A stretch of 64,000 nucleotides of DNA, from positions 149,474-213,473 of the forward strand of contig CAZPHC010000007.1 in NCBI GenBank assembly GCA_964586155.1. Reading direction: 5' to 3'. How positions within the stretch are numbered: position 1 is the stretch's first letter; every line of letters starts with the position of its first letter. Origin of the DNA: SXNM01 sp964586155 (GTDB lineage Bacteria > Myxococcota_A > UBA9042). The notes below the pieces were generated by a model. It saw only the letters and a program-made list of their open reading frames with translations, was not told where the DNA came from and searched no databases. Shown here piece after piece: positions 17,445 to 25,300 of the stretch. Both the position numbers and the translations under genes were made by a program.

Positions 17445-17936
17445 ATGCAACTCGAGATCTGGGCAGGATGGCAGGGCGGCGTGGCGATCGGTCTGTTCAC
17501 CGCGATGATGCTGTGGCTGACCGGGCGGGTGTTGGGCATGTCCTCGGCGTACGGCGAGGCATGCGGCGTGCTCGGCGACAGCTACTTCCGCCAGGCGGAG
17601 CGCGGCTACGGTCAGCGGTGGCGCCTGTGGATGGCTGCGGGCCTGCCGATCGGCGGCGCGTTGGCCGTTGTGACGTCGGGCCAGCCATGGGTGCCCGTCA
17701 GCGACATGGGCGCGCTCTACGAGTCGGTGCTGCCGAGGGATCCTGCGCTGCGCGTGGCGGTGCTGGTCGCGGGCGGCGCGATGATCGGCTTCGGCTCGCG
17801 CATGGCGGGCGGCTGCCAGTCCGGGCACTCGATCGCCGGTCTGGCGCTGCTCAACCCGCCGAGCCTGGTCGCGTCGATGGGCTTCTTCGTCGGCGGCATC
17901 GTCATGGTGCAGACGCTGTTCGCGGTGTTCGCCTAG
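17445..17936 (+). CDS. YeeE/YedE-type sulfur transporter, first half
   Basis: 163 aa with four to five hydrophobic segments, including VAIGLFTAMMLWLTGRVLG and LVAGGAMIGFGSRMAGGC. The conserved pore motif GGCQSGHSIAG (near residue 127) carries the Cys that in the YeeE/YedE (TsuA-like) family relays thiosulfate or persulfide sulfur. Full-length family members have two such halves in one chain; here the second half is the next gene, so the two products should assemble into one transporter. GGAGACAGGACG before the ATG is a fair ribosome site. It starts a plus-strand group of genes opposite the GT-C glycosyltransferase. Confidence 0.85.
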   Translation: MQLEIWAGWQGGVAIGLFTAMMLWLTGRVLGMSSAYGEACGVLGDSYFRQAERGYGQRWRLWMAAGLPIGGALAVVTSGQPWVPVSDMGALYESVLPRDPALRVAVLVAGGAMIGFGSRMAGGCQSGHSIAGLALLNPPSLVASMGFFVGGIVMVQTLFAVFA

Positions 17937-17965
17937 GTCGTTCGATCGCAACGAGGCGGGAGTCG

Positions 17966-18463
17966 ATGATGGCATCACAAATGGACAGTGCGGCGGCGGC
18001 GAACGGAGCCGCGGCGAACGGGGCCCCCCGGACCATCCCGATGGCGGTCTACCTCGCCCTGGGCATCACGTTCGGCCTGTTGCTCTCGCGCGCCGGCGCG
18101 ACGACCTACGAGTACTACGCGTCGTTGTTCCTCTTCACGGACTTGCAGCTGATGTGGGTGATCGGCGCCGGCGCCGTCACGGGCGGCATCGTCATCGCCC
18201 TGATGCGGCGGGCGCGGCTGCGGGTGCTGCTGACGGGTGCGCCGCTGGAGCCCGAGGCCAAGCCGATGCGGCGCGAGCTGCTGGCGGGATCGCTGCTGCT
18301 CGGCCTCGGTTGGGGACTCGCCGGCGCCTGCCCCGGCACCGTGCTGGTCATGGCCGGCGAGGGCAAGGTGACGGCGCTCGCGACCATCGGCGGCATCTGG
18401 CTCGGCACCTGGACCTACGGCATGCTCGATCGCCGACGCGCCGTGCGACGCGTCGCCAGCTGA
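17966..18463 (+). CDS. YeeE/YedE-type sulfur transporter, second half (DUF6691-like)
   Basis: 165 aa; the ATG at 17969 is an equally good start. After a short Ala/Asn-rich cytoplasmic leader there are four hydrophobic segments: PMAVYLALGITFGLLLSR, MWVIGAGAVTGGIVIALM, LLAGSLLLGLGWGLAGAC and VTALATIGGIWLGTWTYG. The second pore motif, GWGLAGACPGT, has the Cys expected of the partner half. The family moves thiosulfate or other sulfur compounds across the inner membrane. The gene begins 29 bases after its partner and is followed 21 bases later by the SRAP gene, so all three may be co-transcribed. Confidence 0.85.
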   Translation: MMASQMDSAAAANGAAANGAPRTIPMAVYLALGITFGLLLSRAGATTYEYYASLFLFTDLQLMWVIGAGAVTGGIVIALMRRARLRVLLTGAPLEPEAKPMRRELLAGSLLLGLGWGLAGACPGTVLVMAGEGKVTALATIGGIWLGTWTYGMLDRRRAVRRVAS

Positions 18464-18484
18464 GCCTGCCGCCGGAGAGCGCCG

Positions 18485-19213
18485 ATGTGCGGCCGCTACA
18501 CGCTCAAGACGCCTGCGGCGGACCTCGCCGAGGCCTTCGATCTGGCCGAGATCCCCGAGTGGGAGCCGCGCTGGAACGTCTCGCCATCGCAGCAAGGCCT
18601 GATCGTCGTCGGCGGCGAGGTCCGGCTGCCGAAGGTGATGCGCTGGGGGCTCGTGCCGGCCTGGAGTGACGGCCAGCTGCGCAGCGCACCGCCGATCAAC
18701 GCGCGCTCCGAGACGCTGGCGGACAAGCCGACGTTTCGCGAGCCTTTTCGCCGTCGTCGCGGGCTCGCGCTGCTCGACGGCTTCTACGAATGGCGACCGG
18801 CGTCGACGCCGACGACGCTCGACCTGTTCGGCCCGCGTCCGGCGCCGTCGACCGTGCCGGCGACCGCGACCAAGACGCCGCTCTACATCCAGCGCCGCGA
18901 CGGCGCGCCGTTCGCCATCGCCGCGCTCTGGGACCTGTGGCGCGGCCCCGACGGCCAGGAGCTCGAGAGCTTCGCCCTGGTCACGACCAGCGCCAACCGC
19001 CTGATGCGCACGATCCACGACCGGATGCCCGTGATCCTCGACGACGCGGGCTGCGCGCGCTGGTTGGGCGAAGATCCGGGCCCGCTGGAGCCCTTGTTCG
19101 CTCCGCTCGCTGACGGCGTGCTGCAAGCATGGCCGGTGCGACCGCTGGTCAACGCGCCGCGCAACGAGGGGCCGCAGCTGCTGGAGCCCACCGGGCCGAT
19201 CGAGCGCGGTTGA
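18485..19213 (+). CDS. SRAP/HMCES-family abasic-site DNA-protein crosslinker (YedK-like)
   Basis: 242 aa. It begins MCGRYTL, so Cys2 is exposed after Met removal and can form the thiazolidine crosslink with an abasic site in single-stranded DNA. Other active-site elements are present: NARSET (Asn), LDGFYEW (Glu), and IHDRMPVIL (His), plus WGLVPAW and the LVTTSANRLM segment. Length is close to E. coli YedK (222 aa); the extra residues form a Thr/Pro-rich loop after FYEW. The protein shields abasic sites at replication forks and is autoproteolytic. GGAGAGCGCCG precedes the ATG. A SOS (LexA) box was looked for by eye upstream and not found. Confidence 0.93.
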   Translation: MCGRYTLKTPAADLAEAFDLAEIPEWEPRWNVSPSQQGLIVVGGEVRLPKVMRWGLVPAWSDGQLRSAPPINARSETLADKPTFREPFRRRRGLALLDGFYEWRPASTPTTLDLFGPRPAPSTVPATATKTPLYIQRRDGAPFAIAALWDLWRGPDGQELESFALVTTSANRLMRTIHDRMPVILDDAGCARWLGEDPGPLEPLFAPLADGVLQAWPVRPLVNAPRNEGPQLLEPTGPIERG

Positions 19214-19262
19214 CCGCCCTGGGGGCGCGTGCTTGTCTTTGCCCCTGAGATTGGAGGTGCCC

Positions 19263-19742
19263 ATGACCCTGTCGCCCGGTTCCCTCGTCGCCGTCCCCGC
19301 GGACGTGGACACGCCCGTCGTGTCGCCGTCGCGCGCGTCCCCGCGTCGCCGCTGGCTGCCGTTGGGAGGCGTCGCGCTGCTGGCCGTGGCCCTGGGAGGC
19401 TGCGCGACCAAGGCCGACACCGACGCGCTGGAAGCCCGGATCGCCGCGCTCGAGGCCCAGGTCCGCGACCTCAAGGTCAACTCCGTGAGCCTGGTCGACA
19501 AGGACGGCAAGGTGCACGCCAGCTTCGCGATGCGGGCCGAAGACGGCACGCCGCAGCTGCTGATGCAGGACGCCGAGGGCCGCAACCGCCTGCTCGCGCG
19601 CCTGCACCCCGATGGCACGCCGATCCTCGTGCTCTGGGGCAAGGACGGCAAGGGCACGTCCTACCTCTCGGTGCCGGGCGAGGGGCCGCCGCAGCTGATG
19701 TTCTTCGACAAGGACGGTGGCCAGCCCGTCAAGCTGCCGTGA
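19263..19742 (+). CDS. Small lipoprotein with coiled coil and repeated 'DKDG' strands
   Basis: 159 aa from the ATG preceded by GGAGGTGCCC. A 40-residue basic leader ends in VALLAVALGGCATKAD with a lipobox Cys. A short coiled coil follows (DALEARIAALEAQVRDLKV), similar to the trimerising Leu-zipper of Lpp-like lipoproteins. The remaining 100 residues are four or five repeats of a beta-hairpin-like unit (SLVDKDGKVHASF, LLMQDAEGRNRL, LHPDGTPILVLWGKDGKG, LMFFDKDGGQPV). Such repeats can form a small beta-helix or solenoid. The function is unknown; an envelope anchoring or stalk role is plausible. 20 bases separate it from the next gene. Confidence 0.75.
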   Translation: MTLSPGSLVAVPADVDTPVVSPSRASPRRRWLPLGGVALLAVALGGCATKADTDALEARIAALEAQVRDLKVNSVSLVDKDGKVHASFAMRAEDGTPQLLMQDAEGRNRLLARLHPDGTPILVLWGKDGKGTSYLSVPGEGPPQLMFFDKDGGQPVKLP

Positions 19743-19767
19743 TCCCGTCGATGGCTTGGGCCTGATC

Positions 19768-21117
19768 ATGGCGCACGACGCGCTGCGCGATCCCCGCCAG
19801 GACGCGTCGCCGTGGGCGCTGACGAGCGCGTTGCGCGTGCTGCCCCTGCCGCTGTGGTGGCTGGCGCTGCGGGCCCTGGGCGCTCACGACGATCCGATGC
19901 CGTTGTGGCAGGTCGCCGGGATGGTCCTGGCCTTGGCCGTCGGCGCCGCTGGTGCGGCGGCTGGCTCCTTGGCCCTGCCGGCGCTGGTCGCGCTGGCCTT
20001 GATCAGCGCGGGTCACGCGGTCGCAGGCGCGGCGGAGCCGTGGCCGCTGCTGCTGGCGGCGATCGCCGGCGCGCTCGGGCCGGGCGCGCTGGGATCGGGC
20101 GCACGCCCCGGCCAAGACGCGGGGGTCCTGATCCGACGCCTGGGCGCCATCGCCCTGCCGGTCGCGCTCTGGGCGTGGGCGACGTCGTCCGGCCCGGCGC
20201 CCGGGGGGCTCAGCCCGACCGGCGGCGCGAGCCCGCTCGGCCCCGACCTGGCCGGCACGTCGACCAGCACCGCGACCACGCGCGTGCTCGAAGGCACCGC
20301 CTGGACCTGGATGGCCCTGCTGACCCTGCTCGGACTGCTCGACCGCGCGCGACGACCACCGCGGGCGCAACGGGCGCGACAGGCGAGCGCGGACGGCGAC
20401 GCGACCGCGACGCGACGCCCTCGCCCGGCCGGCGCGAGCATTCGGCTCAACCCCCTGCTCTGGCTCGCGGCCGAGCTCGGCGACGCCATCGTGGCGTGGC
20501 TGGTGCTGCCGGCGGCGCTGGCTGCGCCGGTGACGCTGCTGCGCCTGCTCGCCGGGCGCGGCGCGGCGCTGGCGGCCGAAGTCGGCGGCCATATCGCCGA
20601 CGACCTGGCGGCGTCGCCGCTGGCGAGCCGCGATCCCGGCCCGCTGCAGGCACAGAGCCGCTGGGTGGCGCGGCAGCTCGCGATCGGCGTGGCGCTGGCC
20701 CTCGGCGCCCTGGGGCCGCACGGCTGGAGCGCGCTCGGCGGCGCCGCCATGCCGGCGGCGTGGGCCTGGGGCATCGCGGCCGGCGCGCTGGCGACGGCCT
20801 CGGTGCGCCTGGTCGCTCCGGTCGGTCTGCTCGCCGCCGGCCTCGCCGCCGCCATCGGCCCGGTGGCCGTGGTGCTGGCGCGCCCTGGCCTGCAGCTGGC
20901 GGTCCGGGCGTTGCAGCGCGCGCCGATCCCGGATCTCCGCTCGCTCGGCCTGACCGCCGCCGCGTCCCTGCCGGGCCTGGTGATGGCCGGCACCCTGGCC
21001 GCGCGCGGTGTGCCCAGCAGCGGCGTGGAGCTCACGCTGGCGCTGGCGGCGATCCTGGTCGTGCACGCCGTCGCCAGCGTCGCGACCTGGCACCTCGGCG
21101 TGCGTCCACGCGGCTGA
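19768..21117 (+). CDS. Predicted polytopic membrane protein
   Basis: 449 aa with the chosen ATG; an upstream TTG/ATG would add up to 17 residues and neither has a strong ribosome site. Ten or more hydrophobic segments are separated by short Pro/Gly/Arg-rich loops, e.g. VAGMVLALAVGAAGAAAGSL, LLLAAIAGALGPGALG and AALAAIGPVAVVLA. A longer soluble loop around residues 150-250 is Arg/Ala/Thr-rich. I recognise no family. The composition is extremely Ala/Leu/Gly-rich, matching the high GC. It lies 25 bases downstream of the lipoprotein gene, and its 3' end faces the 3' end of the next minus-strand gene. Confidence 0.6.
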   Translation: MAHDALRDPRQDASPWALTSALRVLPLPLWWLALRALGAHDDPMPLWQVAGMVLALAVGAAGAAAGSLALPALVALALISAGHAVAGAAEPWPLLLAAIAGALGPGALGSGARPGQDAGVLIRRLGAIALPVALWAWATSSGPAPGGLSPTGGASPLGPDLAGTSTSTATTRVLEGTAWTWMALLTLLGLLDRARRPPRAQRARQASADGDATATRRPRPAGASIRLNPLLWLAAELGDAIVAWLVLPAALAAPVTLLRLLAGRGAALAAEVGGHIADDLAASPLASRDPGPLQAQSRWVARQLAIGVALALGALGPHGWSALGGAAMPAAWAWGIAAGALATASVRLVAPVGLLAAGLAAAIGPVAVVLARPGLQLAVRALQRAPIPDLRSLGLTAAASLPGLVMAGTLAARGVPSSGVELTLALAAILVVHAVASVATWHLGVRPRG

Positions 21118-21141
21118 GCCCGCGCGTCTCGCCCGACGGAT

Positions 21142-22278
21142 TCAGGGCGTGCGCACCGACGCGGGCCCCTCGCCCGTGCGCTCCCAGGCGTCGCCCTGCC
21201 CCGTCAGCCACTGCGCCGGCACGACCACGTCGCCGACGAGGCCGAAGCGGCTCGGGTAGGCGCCCATCTTGCTGCCGGATTCGACGCTGACCGACGCCTC
21301 GCGCACGACCTCGAGCAGGCGCTGCTCGCCATCCTTGACCCAGGCGCAGCGGACCAACATCGGGTCGAACCGCGGGCCCCACATGCGGCAGGCGGGCGCG
21401 TCGCTGCGCAGCTTGTCGATCAGCAGGAACTGGCCGTTGCTGCCGAGCCGCGTCTCGCCCGAAGCGGCGATCGGGTAGGCGCCGGTCGCCGTCTGGTTCG
21501 AGGTGAAGAGCTTGCCCTGGTGGACGAAGGTGGCCCAGGCGAAGCGGGTCTTGCTGTCGAGCAGGACCTCGGCGCGGAAGGGGCCGCGCACGTCGAGCTT
21601 GCCGAGCTGCGTCGTGGTCTTGGCGCCCGGCGTGGTGCGCGTCTCGTCGTAGCGGACGCTGCCGTCCTTGGCCACGGTCAGGACCTTGGTCGCCCAGCTG
21701 TCCTTGCGCTGCCAGACGCCGACCAGGGCGGCGCCGACGCGGGCGGTGACCTCGGCCGACGCAGGCCCCGCGGACTTGCTGTGGCTGTGCCAGGGCACGA
21801 ACTCCGACGCGAGCATCGGCAGGAAGACGCGGTCCGCGAAGCCCTTGCGCCCCTCGTGGACACCGCAGCGGCCGATCGCGGCGACCACGTGGTCGGCCGT
21901 CTCGAGGCATCCCAGCGCCTCGGCGGGCAGCGTCGTGCAGACCTCGCTCCAACGCTGGACGCCGCGATCGAAGGCGACGCCAACGGCCTCGGGATCGGGC
22001 ACCCCCAGCGTGGTCGCGGCGCTGACGGTGTCAAAGCGCAGCATCTTGGCCAGGGACGCGCAGCGGTTCTCGACCGTCCAATCCGGATGCGCGATGCGCG
22101 GGAAGCCTGGGGCGGCGGCTGGCCGGGCGGCGGCGGCCACGGGCTTGGCAGCGGCGGCGGACGCGGCCGGCGGCGTCGCCAGCGCAGTCGACGCCATCGG
22201 GACGGAGAGCGCCGCGGCGCGCGCAATGAACCGCAACACCAGGCCACGCAGGCGCGGGCGATCGAGTCGAGTGGACAT
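21142..22278 (-). CDS. Secreted protein of unknown function
   Basis: 378 aa. A basic N-terminus and hydrophobic core (LRFIARAAALSVPMASTALATPPA) form a signal peptide, followed by an Ala/Pro linker. Residues 65-180 contain four or five Cys (ENRCASLAKML, EVCTTL, LGCLETADHV, RCGVHEGRKGF), probably paired. Residues 195-378 look like a beta-rich domain: VGVWQRKDSWATKVLTVAKD, TTTQLGKLDVRGPF, AYPIAASGETRLGSN. The final part, SESGSKMGAYPSRFGLVGDV-like, has no family I recognise. The ribosome site AGAGGAGCCCTC is excellent and nearly identical to that of the GT4 gene at 28985. It lies 105 bases downstream of the giant kinase on the same strand. Confidence 0.65.
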   Translation of the reverse strand: MSTRLDRPRLRGLVLRFIARAAALSVPMASTALATPPAASAAAAKPVAAAARPAAAPGFPRIAHPDWTVENRCASLAKMLRFDTVSAATTLGVPDPEAVGVAFDRGVQRWSEVCTTLPAEALGCLETADHVVAAIGRCGVHEGRKGFADRVFLPMLASEFVPWHSHSKSAGPASAEVTARVGAALVGVWQRKDSWATKVLTVAKDGSVRYDETRTTPGAKTTTQLGKLDVRGPFRAEVLLDSKTRFAWATFVHQGKLFTSNQTATGAYPIAASGETRLGSNGQFLLIDKLRSDAPACRMWGPRFDPMLVRCAWVKDGEQRLLEVVREASVSVESGSKMGAYPSRFGLVGDVVVPAQWLTGQGDAWERTGEGPASVRTP

Positions 22279-22383
22279 GAGGGCTCCTCTGCGGCCAGGA
22301 CGGCCAGGACCAAGGATGCCGAGCAGCCGCAGCGATCGCACCTGTCTTGGATCTGATCCGGGCCGTACCGCTGCGTCAGCGCG

Positions 22384-25300
22384 TCAGCGCGTCGGCGCGG
22401 GCGCGGGCGGCGTCGCCCGCCCGCTCGGGGCTACATCGACCACGCCGTTGAGGCCATAGGCGGCGCGCTCGGCGTCGCTCAGGCTGCGGCCGCGCCGCAG
22501 CTCGGCCAGCGCCAGCACGTTGCCGGGCCGCAGCGGCGCGACGAACGCGCCGGTGCCGCGGACCACGAGCGCGACGTCGCCCGAGCCGCTGGCCTGGGAG
22601 AAGGACGTCGCCTGGCCGGCAGGCACGCCGAGGTTGGTCAGCGGACTGCCGTCGAGCCCGGTGACGACGAGCCGGCCGGCTGCCGTGAACGCGACCAGGA
22701 CGCCCCCGACGAGGTCGAACTGCAGCGACGCGACCGCGCCGGCGCCGAGCTCGCGGCGCCAACGCAAGGTGCCGTCGGGGGCCCACGCCGCGAGGTGCCC
22801 GTCGCGCCCGGCCGAAGCGAGGATCGCGGCCGAGGCGGTCCAGGCAAGGCCGGTGACGCTGTCGCCGTGGGCGTTCCAAACCGTCGCGGCGGCACCGAGG
22901 CCGACCTGGACCTTGCCGCCGGCAAAACCGATGGCGACGCGGCCGTCGCCACACGATGCCGCCGTGGGGACCTCACCCTCGACGACCTGCGACGCCAGGA
23001 TCGCCCCGTCCGCGGCGATCTGCTCGACCCGGCCGTCGGCGAACGCGCGGACCACACCGGCGCTGCATGCGGCGGCGACGGCGAGCGTGGCGCCAGGGAT
23101 CCCGGCGACGTGTGCCTTCAGCGCGCCGTTCGCATCGATCCGCGCCAGCTCGCCGCTGGCCGCGACCGCCCACGCCCCGCCTTCGATCGGCAACAACGCC
23201 GCGATCGCGCCACCGAGCGAGCTTCTGCCGCGTTGGCTGCCGTCGGCGGCGAAGGCGCGGATGCCGCCGTTGGCGTCGCCGAGCAGCGCGTGATCGCCGT
23301 CCAGCAGCAGCCCCGCCACGACGGTCTGCTCCTCGCCGCCCACGGGGCGCGTCGCGGCCGGGCCGATGTGGCCCTGGTCGAGCGAGGCCCAGCGCGCCGG
23401 GCCCGGCTGGCACGCCTCGAAGAGGTCGCCCTCGCCCCAGGCCAGCAGCGAGCGGCCGTCCGGCGCCAGGCTGACGCGACCGACCTCGCAAGGCGGCCCG
23501 AGGATCCGCGCGATCTCCGAGGGATGCGTCGCCCAGACGCGGGCGGTGCCGTCTTCGGACGCCGTGAGGATGCGCTCGTCGTCGCGGCTCCAGGCGCCGT
23601 CGAAGAGCGGCTGCTCGTGGCCGGCCAGCCGCGCGATGAGCTTGCCGTCGACGGCCCAGACCGCAGCGCTGCCGTCGAGCGAAACCGAGAGCAGCCGTGC
23701 GTCGGCGTGGGCAAAACGCAGCGACGAGATGCCGTAGTCGTGGCCGTCGATCCGGGTCAGGAAGGTGCCGTCGCTGTGCCAGAGCCGGATGCTCTCGTCG
23801 TTGCTGCCGGTCGCGACGTACTCGCCCGTGGCGTCGACCGCGACAGCCGTCACCCAACCATCGTGGCCGCCGATCTGCTTGGTGAAGACGCCGTCACGGT
23901 AGATGCTGCCGCTGCCGTCCAGGCTGGCGGCGGCGACGATGTGGCCGTCGCGATCCCCGGCGAGCGCGACCACGGCGTCGCGGTGCATCCCGATCTTGCG
24001 CCGCGTCGCGTCGCCAAAGGCGCCGAGCCGGATGACGCCGTCGGCCCCGGCGCTGACGAGCTGGTCACCTCCGGGCAGCCAGTGCAGCGCGAGCGTGCCG
24101 CCCGCATGGCCGGCGATCTCGCGCACCACGCGCATCGGCGCGTCCGCGGCCTCGCTGCCGACGAGCGCGACGAGGGTGCCGGCGTCGTCACTGAGGCCGA
24201 TCGCGACGCGGGTGTCGCTGCCGACCGCGAGCGCGGCCAGGCGCCGCTCGGCGGCGAACGCGCGGTGGACCTGCGCGCCCTCCAGGCGCCAGACGCCGCC
24301 GTTGGTGTCACCGAGCCAGACACGCTGGGCAGGATCGACGGCGATCGCGGGGACCGCAGCGCCGATGGCGAATTTGGGCATCAGCGGCGGCTTGCCAGCG
24401 CCGTCGTCGCGCAGGTGGCGCACGACACCCTCGCTCGTGACGGTCACCAGCGTGCCGTCGTCGAGCCAGCGGGCCAACGAGACGCCATGCTCGTGGCGCA
24501 GGACGTGGCGCTCGGACGACGCCTGCAGCGCCCGGTGCAAGGCGTCGAGCGCCGGCCCGGACGGCCGCAACATCGCGGCCTCGCGCGCCAGCAGCAGCGC
24601 CGACATCGGCTCGGTCGCGAGGCGGCTGTCGGCCCAGGCGGCCAGCACGCGGGCGAAGCCGTCGCGACGCGCGTCGATGGCCCGTTGCGTCTCGAGCTTG
24701 GCGTGCGCTTCGGCCTGCTGCGCGGCGGAGGCGCTCTTCTGCGCCACGGCCTCGGCGGCGCGGGCGTCCTCGGCGGCCTCGCGCAGCGCGAGCATGCCGA
24801 GCCAGCTGCCGACGGTGATCACGAGCGCGGCAGCGACGCCCACGCCGACCAGGAGCCGACGGATCCGGCCCGCCTTGCGCTCGGCCGCAGCGCTGGCGTC
24901 GAGGAAGGCGCGCTCCTGCGGGTGCAACCCCAGCTGCGCCGGATCGTAGGCCAGCGCACGGGCGAGCGGCTCGCCGCCCCACAGCATCTCGCGCAGCTGG
25001 CCCGCCTCTTGCCAATGGCGCGTGGCCTCGGCGATGCGTTCGCGCAGCAGGCGGCGATCGGCGTCGTCGCCGAGCCAGTGGTGCAGGCGCTCCCAGCGGA
25101 CGATCAGCGACTCGTGGGCCAGCTGGACCTGCTGCTCGCCCTCGGCGCGGATGACGGCGAGCAGACGTCCGGCCACCAGTCGGTCGACGACGCGCAGGCA
25201 GCCCTGGGCGTCGCCAGCGCGGGCGGCGAGCTCGCTGGGCGCCATGGCGCGCCGCGTCCCGGCCGGCGTGACGAGGCCACAGAGCACCACACGGGCGAAC

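Noticed and set aside
14102..18463. Very long open frame on the plus strand opposite the GT-C glycosyltransferase
   Set aside because: It is antisense to a well-supported gene, is Arg/Asp/Gln/His-rich without hydrophobic cores, and results from the very high GC content. Only its last 165 codons (from 17966) are a real gene.
18464..18484. SOS box before the SRAP gene
   Set aside because: The 21-base gap has no CTGT-N8-ACAG-like sequence.
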